Notes under the pieces: model-generated
The model's database searches: none
Seen by the model: the letters and a program-made list of their open reading frames with translations, nothing else
What the model was told of the DNA's origin: nothing
NCBI RefSeq assembly: GCF_001718315.1
Contig: NZ_CP013362.1
Coordinates: 1,116,001-1,180,000, forward strand
Direction: 5' to 3'
DNA from: Burkholderia diffusa
GTDB lineage: Bacteria > Pseudomonadota > Gammaproteobacteria > Burkholderiales > Burkholderiaceae
Length of the DNA: 64,000 nucleotides
Shown: one piece after another, positions 39,275-49,524 of the stretch
Layout of the letters: the number at the start of each line of letters is the position of its first letter
Numbering within the stretch: the first letter of the stretch is position 1
Translations under genes and position numbers: made by a program

Positions 39275-39654
39275 GTTCGTTCCTCTTGTTCTTACACCAG
39301 CGGGTGGGTACCGCACGCAGCCGGCGGGCCGGGTGCGTGCGACGGGCGGGCGGTTCGACCGCTTCTCGGAATCGGGCGGGGAGGTCGGCATGCTGATGCT
39401 TCCCGGAAGAATCTCCCGTCAGGCTCTGCGAGGAGCCCCGATCGCCTCGATATATAGGTCGCCGATATGTGCGGGTCTTGGCAATTTGCCGCGCATTCGA
39501 TGCGGATTTGCGCATAGCTTCCACGCGAGCGCGGGCGGCCGGTATCGGGAGTTTCCCGTCGCGCGCGCAACGGGCGCAGAGGCGGGATACGGGCGGCGGT
39601 GCGGGGGACAGGCGCGGCGCGGCCCGCCGGGGCCGCGCCGCGTCATGAGAGCCG
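39275..39654. other. Intergenic region upstream of the binding-protein gene
   Basis: 380 bp with no convincing gene. It includes a lower-GC pocket with TATATA (39451-39456), an 11-base palindrome GGCAATTTGCC (39480-39490) and a short stem GGCTC/GAGCC (39422-39437). These suggest the promoter of the minus-strand binding-protein gene, but no clean -35/-10 pair is found. Confidence 0.4.
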
Positions 39655-41799
39655 TCAGTCGGACAGCGCGTCCGATGCGGCTTCGGCGTCGTCGTGCGCC
39701 GCGGTCGTGCGGATCAGCGGGTCGCTCGTGCTGGGGCGGCCGGTTTCGACGTGGCCCGCGAAGCGGCGCTGGAAGCCGAGCGGCTTGCCGTCGCTGACGG
39801 TCAGGTCGTACCAGCCGTTGCTGCCGCGCAGGTCCCAGTAGTCGTCGACGTGCGTACCCGGCTTGAGGTCGAACTCACGCGCATGGCCGTGGCCGTATGC
39901 GTTCGTCACCTTGAGCCGCACGGTCTTGTGACCGCGGTTCATCAGGCGCAGCGTGATGTTGCCGTTCGCGACGTCGTAGCCGTAGATCACTTCGGGGTTG
40001 ACGCTCGCGGGGCCGACCGCCAGCGCGGCGGGGCTGCGGAAGTGGCAATAGAAGCCGTTCGGGCCGTACACGTCGAGGTCGTACAGGCCGAGCGACGGCG
40101 CCGGGCTCCACGTGTCGGAAAGCCGCTTGCCGGCGTCGACCGTGTAGGCCCACGGGCCGTCGACGCGATTGCGCGCCTGAACCTGGAACGCCGCGCCCGC
40201 GGTGCCGGTGTTCGCGAAGGTCAGCCGGAATTGGCCGCTCGCATTGTCGATCCGCCCGTGCACGAACAGTTCGTACGGCAGCGCGCGCGCCGGACGCAGG
40301 CCGGCCTCCTGCTTCGGCAGATGCTGGACGACCGGCGGCACCGGGATGTAGTCGGGGTGTCGGTTGCGGTCGGGCGGCGCGTAGCCGCTCGTGTCCGGGA
40401 GCTGCGGCCAGCTTGCGTCAGGCGTCGAGAAATCGAACGCGGACGTCAGGTTGCCGCACACCGTACGGCGCCATGGCGACACGTTCGCCGCGGTGACCGC
40501 GTATTGCTCGCCGAAGCGCGCTTCGATGAATTGCAGCAGCGACGTGTGATCGAAGGTCTGCGAACAGACCCAGCCGCCCTTGGTCCACGGCGACACCACC
40601 AGCATCGGCACACGCGGCCCGAGCCCGTACGGGCCGGCCATGTGCGACGCGTCGCCGGCGAATACCTCGTTGGTCGTCGCGACCGTCGACAGCCCGTTGT
40701 CGCGCGACTGCGGCGCGAACGGCGGCTGCACGTGGTCGAAGAACCCGTCGTTCTCGTCGTAGGTGATGAAGAGCGCGGTCTTGCTCCATACGTCGGGATT
40801 CGACACGAGCGTCTTCAGCACCTGCTCGATGTACCACGCGCCGTAGTTCGCCGGCCAGTTCGGGTGTTCCGAGTACGCTTCCGGCGCGCAGATCCACGAC
40901 ACCTGCGGCAGCGTGCCGTTCTTCACGTCCTGCTGCAGCACGTCGAACAGCGTGCCGCCGGCGCTGATGTTTGTGCCGGTGCGCGCCTTGTCGTACAGCG
41001 GCGTGCCGGGCAGCGCGCTGCGGTACTGGTTGAAGTAGAGCAGCGCGTTGTCGCCGTAGTTGCCGATGTACGGGTTCTGCGTCCAGCCCCACGAGCCGTT
41101 GGCGTCGAGCCCCGTGCCGACGTCCTGGTAGATCTTCCACGACACGCCGGCCTGCTCGAGCACTTCCGGATAGGTCGTCCAGCCGTAGCCCTTTTCCTCG
41201 TTGCCGAGCACCGGGCCGCCGCCCGTGCCGTCGTTGCCGACATAACCGGTCCACATGTAGTAGCGGTTCGGGTCGGTCGAGCTCGGGATCGCGCAGTGGT
41301 ACGCATCGCAGATCGTGAACGCGTCGGCGAGCTGGTAGTGGAACGGGATGTCGTCGCGCTTCAGGTACGCCATCGTCGTGGTGCCCTTGTTCGGCACCCA
41401 CTGGTCGTAGCGGCCCTTGTTCCACGCGGCATGCATGTCCTGCCAGCCGTGCGGCAGGTCCTGCAGGAACTGCAGGCCGAGCTTGTCGGCGCCCGGATGG
41501 AACGGCAGCAGCTCGGCCGGGCCGACCGGCTGATGGAACACCGACTTGCCGTTCGCGAGGCGCAGCGGGCGCGGGTCGCCGAAGCCGCGCACACCGCGCA
41601 TCGTGCCGAAGTAGTGGTCGAACGAGCGATTCTCCTGCATCAGGATCACGATGTGTTCGATATCGCGGATCGTGCCGGTACGGCGGTTCGCGGGAATGGC
41701 GAGCGCATCGCGGATCACGGGCGGGAACAGGTTCAGCGCGGCGGCGCCGGCGGTGCCGGCGGCGACGCGCAGGAAGTCACGACGGTTCGATCGGGTCAT
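39655..41799 (-). CDS. Phosphocholine-type phospholipase C, TAT-exported
   Basis: A 714-residue bacterial phospholipase C of the acid phosphatase superfamily. The N-terminus carries a twin-arginine signal (SNRRDFLRVAAGTAG) for export of the folded enzyme. The catalytic start HIVILMQENRSFDHYFGTMRGVRGF is conserved (Glu-Asn and His). Two repeated C-terminal DUF756-type domains cover about 500-690. It hydrolyses phosphatidylcholine or sphingomyelin outside the cell and is a virulence-associated family in Burkholderia. The gene is alone, with no nearby chaperone gene plcR. Confidence 0.93.
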   Translation of the reverse strand: MTRSNRRDFLRVAAGTAGAAALNLFPPVIRDALAIPANRRTGTIRDIEHIVILMQENRSFDHYFGTMRGVRGFGDPRPLRLANGKSVFHQPVGPAELLPFHPGADKLGLQFLQDLPHGWQDMHAAWNKGRYDQWVPNKGTTTMAYLKRDDIPFHYQLADAFTICDAYHCAIPSSTDPNRYYMWTGYVGNDGTGGGPVLGNEEKGYGWTTYPEVLEQAGVSWKIYQDVGTGLDANGSWGWTQNPYIGNYGDNALLYFNQYRSALPGTPLYDKARTGTNISAGGTLFDVLQQDVKNGTLPQVSWICAPEAYSEHPNWPANYGAWYIEQVLKTLVSNPDVWSKTALFITYDENDGFFDHVQPPFAPQSRDNGLSTVATTNEVFAGDASHMAGPYGLGPRVPMLVVSPWTKGGWVCSQTFDHTSLLQFIEARFGEQYAVTAANVSPWRRTVCGNLTSAFDFSTPDASWPQLPDTSGYAPPDRNRHPDYIPVPPVVQHLPKQEAGLRPARALPYELFVHGRIDNASGQFRLTFANTGTAGAAFQVQARNRVDGPWAYTVDAGKRLSDTWSPAPSLGLYDLDVYGPNGFYCHFRSPAALAVGPASVNPEVIYGYDVANGNITLRLMNRGHKTVRLKVTNAYGHGHAREFDLKPGTHVDDYWDLRGSNGWYDLTVSDGKPLGFQRRFAGHVETGRPSTSDPLIRTTAAHDDAEAASDALSD

Positions 41800-42084
41800 G
41801 GTCGTTATCGTGCGTTAAAGGGGGGAGCCGATTGGCGGGACATGCGGGAAAAAACGGGCGCGTCCGCGGCGCAGGATGCGGCTGCGTCGGTCGTGCCGCC
41901 GCGAGCATAGCGAGGATTCGGTGTCATTCATGTGAAGTCCGGAAACGTTTGCACGGCAGCCGGACGGCATTCGAACGGCGTGGCGCCGACGATCGGGTTG
42001 CAGGGAGCGACGCGAAAGGGTGGGCGGGGGCTGCGCGCGTGGAATGACGGAGAGGCAGGGAAGGCGCGCGGCGAGGCGGGTGCG

Positions 42085-42945
42085 TCAGGCGTCGGTGACC
42101 CACGCGCCGAACCATTCGCTCGGGCGCGCGATTTCATCCTGCGCGGCGACGAGTTCGAGCTCGTAGCGGCGCGCATCGTAGGTCGCCTTCACGACCGCGT
42201 GCACGGCCGCGAGCGTATGCTCGAACGCGGCGCGCACCGAGTCGCCGCGCAGCCGGCGCGCGACGAAGATGGCGCTGGTGAGGTCGCCGACGCCGACCGG
42301 ATGGCGCGGAAACGCATACAACGGGCGCTGGCCGATCCACGCTTCGGTCTCGGTGACGGCAAGCATGTTGAAGCGGTCGGCCGGGCTGTTGCGGTCGTGC
42401 AGGTGCTTGACGAGGATGATCTTCGGGCCGCGGCGGATCAGCGCGCGGCAGGCGTCGACGGCTTCGGCGACGGTCTCGATGCGCCGTCCGGCGAGCTTCT
42501 GCAGTTCGGTGTGGTTCGGCGACATGCCGTCCGCGAGCGCCGGCATCTCCTGGACGATGAATTCCTCGACGCCGGGTTCGGGCCGGATGCCGCCCGTCTG
42601 GCCCAGCGCCGGATCGCAGAAGTACCACGCGTTCGGGTTCATCGCCTTCACCGAGCGCACGATCTCGACCGTCGCGCGCGCCTGCGCCGGCGAGCCGACG
42701 AAGCCGGACAGCACCGCGTCGCAGCGCTTGAGCGCGCCGATCGCGGCAACGCCGTCGACGAGCTGCTCCATCTTCGCGGCGTCGATCGCGCTGCCGGCCC
42801 AGTGGCCGTACTGCATGTGATTCGACAGCTGGACGGTATTGAGCGGCCAGACGTTGACACCGAGGCGCTGCATCGGGAACACGGCCGCGCTGTTGCCGGC
42901 GTGTCCGTAGATCACGTGCGACTGAATGCTGAGGACGTTTTTCAT
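42085..42945 (-). CDS. pdxY: Pyridoxal kinase PdxY
   Basis: A 286-residue ribokinase-fold kinase that phosphorylates pyridoxal in B6 salvage. N-terminal [26 protein letters not shown] and the ATP/anion-hole region [15 protein letters not shown] fit PdxY. Active-site Asp is in that GD motif. It is not next to pdxJ. It is divergent from the downstream hydrolase gene. Confidence 0.95.
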   Translation of the reverse strand: MKNVLSIQSHVIYGHAGNSAAVFPMQRLGVNVWPLNTVQLSNHMQYGHWAGSAIDAAKMEQLVDGVAAIGALKRCDAVLSGFVGSPAQARATVEIVRSVKAMNPNAWYFCDPALGQTGGIRPEPGVEEFIVQEMPALADGMSPNHTELQKLAGRRIETVAEAVDACRALIRRGPKIILVKHLHDRNSPADRFNMLAVTETEAWIGQRPLYAFPRHPVGVGDLTSAIFVARRLRGDSVRAAFEHTLAAVHAVVKATYDARRYELELVAAQDEIARPSEWFGAWVTDA

Positions 42946-43119
42946 GAGCGTTCGCCTGCAGGCGTTTCAGGGTCACGTCACACGATACCCGAGATCGTCG
43001 CGTGCGCGGAAGTCGCGTGGCGATCGAGTGTTGCGCGCCGTCGTCAGCCTGACCGCGTAGAATCGCGGAGCGCGGAGCCGCCTGGCTGTCCGCGTGCATT
43101 TCCCATTACCGTGATCGCC

Positions 43120-44187
43120 ATGCCTTCGATTTGCAAGATGTTGTCCGTCGCGCGCGCCGCCGTGCTCGGCGCGGGTATCGCCGCCGCATGCGCGACGCCC
43201 GCCGCGGCCGCGGCCGCCGTCCCGGCGCCGACCGGTAACGACGGGCCCGCGTACGGCCCCCGCCTGGAGGGCTTCACCTATCCGGAGCCGGTGCACCGCT
43301 ACGCGTTCGTGTCCCAGCGCGAAACCCTCGAGATGATGTACATGGACGTGCAGCCGGCGCACCCGAACGGCCGCACCGTCGTGCTGCTGCACGGGAAGAA
43401 TTTCTGCGCGGCGACGTGGGAGGACACGATCGGCGTGCTGAGCCGCGCCGGCTATCGCGTGATCGCGCCGGACCAGATCGGCTTCTGCAAGTCGTCGAAG
43501 CCCGAGCGCTACCAGTTCAGCTTCCAGCAGCTCGCGCGCAACACGCATGCGCTGCTCGAATCGATCGGCGTGAAGTCGGCGACGATCGTCGGCCATTCGA
43601 CGGGCGGGATGCTCGCGATGCGCTACGCGCTGACGTACCCGAAGGCGACCGAGCAGCTCGTGCTGGTGAACCCGATCGGCCTCGAGGACTGGAGGGCGCT
43701 AGGCGTGCCGCCGCTGTCCGTCGACTACTGGTATGCACGCGAGCAGAAGACGACGGCCGACGGCATCCGCCGCTACGAGCAGGCGACCTACTACGCGGGC
43801 AAGTGGGCGCCCTCCTACGAGCGCTGGGTGCAGATGCTCGCGGGCATGTATCGCGGCCCGGGCCGCGACGCGGTCGCGTGGAACTCCGCGCTGATCTACG
43901 ACATGATCCTCACGCAACCGGTGGTGTACGAACTCGGCGCGATTCGCGTGCCGACGCTGCTGCTGATCGGCGACAAGGACACGACCGCGATCGGCAAGGA
44001 CGTGGCGCCGCCCGACGTGCACGCGAAGCTCGGTCGTTACCCGGAACTCGCGAAACGCACGCAGGCGGCGATTCCCGGCGCGCAGCTCGTCGAATTCCCG
44101 GCGCTCGGGCACGCGCCGCAGATCCAGGACCCGGACGCGTTCCACAAGGCGCTGCTCGACGGGATGGCGGCGGTGCACCCGCAGTGA
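43120..44187 (+). CDS. Exported alpha/beta hydrolase
   Basis: A 355-residue protein with an N-terminal signal peptide (AAVLGAGIAAACATPAAAAAAV) and an alpha/beta hydrolase core: TVVLLHGKNFCAATW (oxyanion), nucleophile GHSTGGMLAMRYAL, and His in LGHAPQIQDP. The acid residue is probably in LIGDKDTTAIG. The substrate is unknown. Start ATG 43120; 43138 is an alternative. It ends 25 bp before the convergent LLM gene. Confidence 0.87.
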   Translation: MPSICKMLSVARAAVLGAGIAAACATPAAAAAAVPAPTGNDGPAYGPRLEGFTYPEPVHRYAFVSQRETLEMMYMDVQPAHPNGRTVVLLHGKNFCAATWEDTIGVLSRAGYRVIAPDQIGFCKSSKPERYQFSFQQLARNTHALLESIGVKSATIVGHSTGGMLAMRYALTYPKATEQLVLVNPIGLEDWRALGVPPLSVDYWYAREQKTTADGIRRYEQATYYAGKWAPSYERWVQMLAGMYRGPGRDAVAWNSALIYDMILTQPVVYELGAIRVPTLLLIGDKDTTAIGKDVAPPDVHAKLGRYPELAKRTQAAIPGAQLVEFPALGHAPQIQDPDAFHKALLDGMAAVHPQ

Positions 44188-44212
44188 CGCCTGGGCGGGC
44201 GGGCCCGCCCCG

Positions 44213-45211
44213 TCAGCGGGTTTCGTTCGCGAGTTCGTCGCGGATCTGCGCGGCCAGTTCGAACGAGCGCAGCCGCGCGCCGTGATCGTGGATCTGCGCG
44301 GTGATGATGACCTCGTCCGCGCCCGTCTGCGCGATCCGGTCGCGCAGCTTGTCGCGCACCGTGTCGCGCGAGCCGACGGCCGCGAACGACAGCGCGTGCG
44401 CGACGTTCGCGAGTTCGAATTCGGTCGCCTCGAGCACGTCGACGGGCGGCGGCAGCTTGCCCGGCGTGCCGCGACGCAGGTTGATGAACTGCTGCTGCAG
44501 CGACGTGAAGAGGCGCCGCGCCTCGTCGTCGGTATCGGCCGCGAACACGTTGATCCCGACCATCGCATGCGGCTTCGGCCATGCGGCCGACGGCCGGTAC
44601 TGCGCGCGATAGAGTTCGAGCGCGCGCATCAGGTAGTCCGGCGCGAAGTGCGACGCGAATGCGAACGGCAGCCCGAGCATCGCGGCGAGCTGCGCGCTGA
44701 AGAGGCTCGAACCCAGCAGCCACACGGGCACGTCCAGCCCCGCACCGGGCACCGCGCGCACGCGCTGGCCGGGCACGGGTTCCGCGAAGTAGCGCTGCAG
44801 CTCGGCGACGTCGTCCGGAAACGAGTCGGCGCTGCCGATCAGGTCGCGGCGCAGTGCGCGCGACGTGGTCTGGTCGGTGCCGGGCGCGCGGCCGAGCCCG
44901 AGGTCGATGCGCCCCGGATACAGCGACGCGAGCGTGCCGAACTGCTCGGCGATCACGAGCGGCGCATGGTTCGGCAGCATGATCCCGCCCGAGCCGACGC
45001 GGATCGTCTTCGTCGCGCCCGCCACATGACCGATCACGACGGCGGTCGCCGCGCTCGCGATGCCGGGCATGTTGTGATGTTCGGCGAGCCAGTACCGCCG
45101 GTAACCGAGGCGCTCCGCGTGCTGCGCGAGATCGACGGTGTTGCGGAACGCCTGGGCGGCGTCGGCGCCGGCGGGAATGGGGGCGAGGTCGAGTACGGAA
45201 AACGGAATCAT
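44213..45211 (-). CDS. LLM-class flavin-dependent oxidoreductase
   Basis: A 332-residue luciferase-like monooxygenase. The pattern [51 protein letters not shown] is that of the MsnO8/YhbW-type group, with a later [41 protein letters not shown]. The substrate is not known. ATG 45211 starts the conserved domain. It sits alone between the hydrolase and a 641-bp gap. Confidence 0.9.
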   Translation of the reverse strand: MIPFSVLDLAPIPAGADAAQAFRNTVDLAQHAERLGYRRYWLAEHHNMPGIASAATAVVIGHVAGATKTIRVGSGGIMLPNHAPLVIAEQFGTLASLYPGRIDLGLGRAPGTDQTTSRALRRDLIGSADSFPDDVAELQRYFAEPVPGQRVRAVPGAGLDVPVWLLGSSLFSAQLAAMLGLPFAFASHFAPDYLMRALELYRAQYRPSAAWPKPHAMVGINVFAADTDDEARRLFTSLQQQFINLRRGTPGKLPPPVDVLEATEFELANVAHALSFAAVGSRDTVRDKLRDRIAQTGADEVIITAQIHDHGARLRSFELAAQIRDELANETR

Positions 45212-45852
45212 CGGATGGCCTTCGTAGGGGAGGAGCGCGGTGATGCGCATGCGCAACAGATGCCGACGATTTTGCCAAAGGGTTCCGGAACGCGCTGGCG
45301 ACGCACGGATACCCATGAGCCTTTCAGGGGTGCAAGGTAAGCCCCGATGATCGTTGCATAAATCGACCTAATCGCCGAATAATTACCAATCTTTACCGCG
45401 ATTGGGCATGTCTTTGCATCGACGTACAAATTTCCACGAAACGTTTGATTTTCAAGACTGCAATATGCCTGCAAAGCGCTTACGCTAACGTGAACGAGGT
45501 CGCATCAGAATGGTTCCTCGCCCGCCCAGCTTTGCCGAAATCGCACCAGTCCGTTTCGCGAGGCATCCGAGCGCGGGTCGGCGCGGGCTGATAAAATCCG
45601 GCGCCTGCCCATGTTGTGCCGATGGTAGCCATTCGAATCTTCCCGCATCCCGTCCGGGCATCGCGCGAGGATGTGCCACGCGAATCCGGGCATGGCCGCC
45701 TTCGGGGCATGGGCCGTGCCTCCCCATTACACAGACGCTGCTGGAACAAGGAGTCGGGTCGTGCCCGCGTTCGTTGCTGTCGGAATACCCAATCACGTTC
45801 AATCCGGTCCGATCGATCGGCCGGGCGCGCGCGTTGCCGGAGGGCGTCGCGC
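45212..45852. other. 641-bp gap upstream of hpnI, including an AT-rich patch
   Basis: No gene is recognised. 45330-45480 is clearly richer in A and T than the surroundings. TAAAAT (45592-45597) may be a -10 for hpnI, without a good -35. Short open frames here lack a ribosome-binding site and resemble no family I know. Confidence 0.35.
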
Positions 45853-47028
45853 ATGACGCCGGCCGTCACGTTGCTGGACTGGCTCCTGACCGTGTTCACG
45901 CTGGCCGCGGCCGGCTATGCGCTCGTCGCCGCGTTCGCGCCGCGTCCGCGCACGCCGCGCACCGGCGCGCGCGACGGCTTCGAGCCCGTCAGCGTGCTCA
46001 AGCCGCTGTGCGGCGCGGAGCCGCACCTGTACGAAAACCTCGCGACATTCTGCGAGCAGCGCCACCCGCGCCATGAAGTGCTGTTCGGGGTCGCGTCGGC
46101 GGCCGATCCGGCCATCGCCGTGGTCGAGCGGCTGCGCGCCGATTATCCGGAATGCGACATCACGCTGGTGATCGACGCGCGCGTGCACGGCAAGAACCTG
46201 AAGGTCAGCAACCTGATCAATCTGGCCTCGCGCGCGAAGTACGGCCGCATCGTGATCGCGGACAGCGACATCGCGGTGAAGCCGGATTACCTGGAGCGCG
46301 TGACGGCGCCGCTCGCGGACGCATCGGTCGGCGTCGTCACGTGCCTGTATCATGCGCGCAGCGTCGGCGGGTTCTGGACACGGATCGGCGCGCAGTTCGT
46401 CGATGCCTGGTTCGCACCGTCGGTACGGATCACGCACCTCGGCCGCTCGAGCCGCTTCGGCTTCGGCGCGACGCTCGCGCTCACGCGCGACACGCTCGAC
46501 CGGATCGGCGGCTTCGTCGCGCTGAAGGATGAACTGGCTGACGATTTCTGGCTCGCCGAGCTGCCGCGACGCCTCGGGCGGCGCACCGTGTTGTCCGAGG
46601 TCGAGGTCGCGACCGACGTGATCGAGCCGTCGTTCGGGCCGCTCTGGCACCGCGAGACGCGCTGGCTGCGCACGATTCGTTCGCTGAATCCAACCGGCTT
46701 CGCGTTCCTGTTCATCACGTTTACCGCACCGTGGCTCGCCATCGGCGCGGCACTGGCACTGCGTCTCGACGGCACGATTGCCGGCACGCTGGCGGGGGGC
46801 GCGGCCGTCGTCGGGGCGTTCGGGCGGCTCGTGCTGCACGCGCGCGGCGAGGACGGCTGGCGCGCGTTCTGGCGCGATCTGCCGCTCGTCGCGGTGCGCG
46901 ACACGCTGCTCGCGCTCGAATGGCTCGCGGCCGTGTTCGGCACGCATGTCGTATGGCGTGGCGCGAGGATGACAGTCGTCGGCGGCGAACGCGCGGCGGC
47001 GGCAGTGGAAGGCGGGGACGGCCGCTGA
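45853..47028 (+). CDS. hpnI: Hopanoid glycosyltransferase HpnI
   Basis: A 391-residue membrane GT2 enzyme. An N-terminal membrane segment (LLDWLLTVFTLAAAGYALVAAF) precedes the catalytic domain with VSVLKPLCGAEPHLYENL, DSDIAVKPDYL (DxD-like), and the acceptor-site DELADDFWLAELPRRLGRR; two helices follow. HpnI adds N-acetylglucosamine to bacteriohopanetetrol. It heads hpnI-hpnJ-hpnK-hpnL, which make the amino-cyclitol or glucosamine head group. Start ATG 45853 begins the first helix. No shc or other early hopanoid genes are in this window. Confidence 0.93.
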   Translation: MTPAVTLLDWLLTVFTLAAAGYALVAAFAPRPRTPRTGARDGFEPVSVLKPLCGAEPHLYENLATFCEQRHPRHEVLFGVASAADPAIAVVERLRADYPECDITLVIDARVHGKNLKVSNLINLASRAKYGRIVIADSDIAVKPDYLERVTAPLADASVGVVTCLYHARSVGGFWTRIGAQFVDAWFAPSVRITHLGRSSRFGFGATLALTRDTLDRIGGFVALKDELADDFWLAELPRRLGRRTVLSEVEVATDVIEPSFGPLWHRETRWLRTIRSLNPTGFAFLFITFTAPWLAIGAALALRLDGTIAGTLAGGAAVVGAFGRLVLHARGEDGWRAFWRDLPLVAVRDTLLALEWLAAVFGTHVVWRGARMTVVGGERAAAAVEGGDGR

Positions 47029-47214
47029 GGCGCGTTCCCGACGGAACCGGCCACGTGCCCGGTCCCGATCGAATCCGGCCCGAAGGCCGAGACGCGCCGC
47101 GCGGCAACGCCGTGCGACGCGACATGACAGAGAGGCGGGCGCCGGCAGGGCGGCCCGCGGTTGATTGACTGAATCGTTGAAACGAATCGAACTATGCAGG
47201 CTACCGGAGCATTC

Positions 47215-48636
47215 ATGAAAACGCTGTTCTTGCAGGCCCCTTCGTATGACGGCTTCGACGGCGGAGCCGGCTCGCGCTATCAGGCGAAGCGCGAAATCCG
47301 TTCCTTCTGGTACCCGACGTGGCTTGCGCAGCCGGCCGCGCTCGTGCCGGGCAGCCGCGTCGTCGACGCGCCGGCCGACGGCCTGTCGGTCGAAGAGACG
47401 CTGAAGATCGCCAACGACTACGACCTCGTGATCATCCACACGAGCACGCCGTCGTTCCCGACCGATGCGATGTTCGCGCAGGATCTCAAGAAGATGAAGC
47501 CGTCGATGCTGGTCGGCATGGTCGGCGCGAAGGTGATGGTCGATCCGCACAACTCGCTCACGGCGAGCGAGGCAATCGACTTCGTGTGCCGCGAGGAATT
47601 CGACTACACCTGCAAGGAACTCGCCGAAGGCAAGCCGTTCGCCGAGATCAAGGGCTTGAGCTGGCGCGCGAAGGACGGCTCGATCGAGCACAACGAAGCG
47701 CGTCCGATCCTCGAGAACATGGACGAACTGCCGTTCGTCGCGCCCGTCTACAAGCGCGACCTGAAGATCGACAACTACTTCATCGGCTACCTGAACTACC
47801 CGTACGTGTCGATCTACACGGGCCGCGGCTGCAAGTCGCGCTGCACGTTCTGCCTGTGGCCGCAGACGGTCAGCGGCCATCGCTACCGCACGCGCTCCGT
47901 CGAGAACGTGCTCGCGGAAGCGAAATGGATCCGCGACAACATGCCGGAAGTGAAGGAACTGATGTTCGATGACGACACCTTCACCGACGACCTGCCGCGC
48001 GCCGAAGCGATCGCCATCGGTCTGGGCAAGCTCGGCATGACGTGGTCGTGCAACGCGAAGGCGAACGTGCCGTACAAGACGCTGAAGGTCATGAAGGAAA
48101 ATGGCCTGCGCCTGCTGCTGGTCGGCTTCGAATCCGGTGACGACCAGATCCTCGTGAACATCAAGAAGGGCGTGCGCACCGATTTCGCGCGCCGCTTCAG
48201 CGCGGACTGCAAGAAGCTCGGCATCAAGATCCACGGCACCTTCATTCTCGGCCTGCCGGGCGAGACGCAGGAAACCATCAAGAAAACGATCGAGTACGCG
48301 AAGGAAATCAATCCGCACACGATCCAGGTGTCGCTCGCCGCGCCGTATCCGGGCACGACGCTCTACAAGCAGGCCGTCGAAAACGGCTGGATGGAAGAGA
48401 ACAAGACCATCAACCTGGTGAGCAAGGAAGGCGTGCAGCTCGCGGCGATCGGCTACGCGCACCTGTCGCGCGACGAGATCTATCACCACCTCGAGCAGTT
48501 CTATCGCCAGTTCTACTTCCGTCCGTCGAAGATCTGGGAGATCGTCCGCGAGATGCTGACGAGCTGGGACATGATGAAGCGCCGTCTGCGCGAAGGCGTC
48601 GAGTTCTTCCGCTTCCTGCGCGCGCACGAGGCCTGA
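47215..48636 (+). CDS. hpnJ: Hopanoid-associated radical SAM protein HpnJ
   Basis: A 473-residue radical SAM enzyme. An N-terminal B12-binding-like region is followed by the [4Fe-4S] motif C206-x3-C210-x2-C213 (RGCKSRCTFCLWP), then the radical SAM barrel with LMFDDDTFTDDLPRA and GTFILGLPGET. HpnJ is thought to contract the glucosamine ring to the cyclitol of bacteriohopanetetrol cyclitol ether. I start at ATG 47215 (GGAG at 47206-47209); the ATG at 47194 is less well placed. It is followed by hpnK after 3 bp. Confidence 0.95.
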   Translation: MKTLFLQAPSYDGFDGGAGSRYQAKREIRSFWYPTWLAQPAALVPGSRVVDAPADGLSVEETLKIANDYDLVIIHTSTPSFPTDAMFAQDLKKMKPSMLVGMVGAKVMVDPHNSLTASEAIDFVCREEFDYTCKELAEGKPFAEIKGLSWRAKDGSIEHNEARPILENMDELPFVAPVYKRDLKIDNYFIGYLNYPYVSIYTGRGCKSRCTFCLWPQTVSGHRYRTRSVENVLAEAKWIRDNMPEVKELMFDDDTFTDDLPRAEAIAIGLGKLGMTWSCNAKANVPYKTLKVMKENGLRLLLVGFESGDDQILVNIKKGVRTDFARRFSADCKKLGIKIHGTFILGLPGETQETIKKTIEYAKEINPHTIQVSLAAPYPGTTLYKQAVENGWMEENKTINLVSKEGVQLAAIGYAHLSRDEIYHHLEQFYRQFYFRPSKIWEIVREMLTSWDMMKRRLREGVEFFRFLRAHEA

Positions 48637-48639
48637 TTC

Positions 48640-49524
48640 GTGACGACGCAGCGGGCGGCGCGGGCGCTGATCTTCACCGCGGACGACTTCGGGCTGCACC
48701 CGCGCGTCAACGCGGCGGTCGAGCGCGCGCATCGCGACGGCGTGCTCAACGCCGCGAGCCTGATGGTCGCCGCGCCTGCGGCGCAGGATGCGATCGAGCG
48801 CGCGCGGCGGCTGCCGTCGCTCGCGGTCGGCCTGCATCTCGTTCTCGCGGACGGGCCGGCCACGCTGCCCGCGCAGGAAATACCCGCGCTCGTCGGCCCC
48901 GACGGGCGATTCGGCGACGCGATGGCGAAGGACGGCTGCCGCTTCTTCTTCCTGCCGCACGTGCGGGCGCAACTGCGCCGCGAGATCCGCGCGCAGTTCG
49001 ACGCGTTCGCGGCGAGCGGCCTGCCGCTCGACCACGTGAACGCGCACAAGCATTTCCACCTGCATCCGACCGTGCTGTCGATGATCATCGAGATCGGCCG
49101 CGATTACGGGCTGCGCGCGGTGCGGTTGCCGTACGAAGCGAGCGCGCCCGCGCTGCTCAAGCCGTGGATCGCGCTGGTGCGCGCGCGGCTCGACCGCGCG
49201 GGGCTTGCACATAACGACTATGTGGTCGGGATCGAGCATACGGGCGCGATGGACGAGGCCGTACTGCTCGACGCGCTCGCGGCGCTGCCGCCCGGCGTCG
49301 GCGAGATCTACTGTCATCCGGCGGAAGCGGGCGACGGCCCGATCACGCCGACGATGGCCGGTTACCGTCCGGTCGACGAACTGGATGCGCTGCTGTCGCC
49401 GCGCGTCGCGGCCGCGCTGAAGACCGCGGGCGTCGCGACCGGCGGTTTTGCGGACGTGTTCGGCCAGCCCTCGGCGCGGCGTGGTGCGCGCGCGTCGCGC
49501 GAAGCGGGGGTGCAGCCGTCATGA
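48640..49524 (+). CDS. hpnK: Hopanoid-associated deacetylase HpnK (YdjC/ChbG fold)
   Basis: A 294-residue YdjC-type carbohydrate deacetylase. The metal-binding residues are in IFTADDFGLHP (Asp), GLHLVLADG and NAHKHFHLHP (His). It should remove the acetyl group from the glucosamine added by HpnI. It starts at GTG 48640, 3 bp after hpnJ, and overlaps hpnL by 4 bp (ATGA). Confidence 0.93.
   Translation: MTTQRAARALIFTADDFGLHPRVNAAVERAHRDGVLNAASLMVAAPAAQDAIERARRLPSLAVGLHLVLADGPATLPAQEIPALVGPDGRFGDAMAKDGCRFFFLPHVRAQLRREIRAQFDAFAASGLPLDHVNAHKHFHLHPTVLSMIIEIGRDYGLRAVRLPYEASAPALLKPWIALVRARLDRAGLAHNDYVVGIEHTGAMDEAVLLDALAALPPGVGEIYCHPAEAGDGPITPTMAGYRPVDELDALLSPRVAAALKTAGVATGGFADVFGQPSARRGARASREAGVQPS

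Noticed and set aside
41932..43119. Long upstream extension of the alpha/beta hydrolase frame
   Set aside because: It runs antisense through pdxY and the signal peptide begins at 43120, so translation from 41932 is not plausible.
45330..45480. AT-rich patch upstream of hpnI as a foreign insertion or origin
   Set aside because: It is only 150 bp with no repeat, DnaA-box cluster or gene; more likely ordinary promoter sequence.
45799..49317. 1172-codon open frame on the minus strand
   Set aside because: It lies opposite hpnI, hpnJ and hpnK, is Arg/Asp/His-rich with no domain, and is the usual mirror of a strongly biased gene set.
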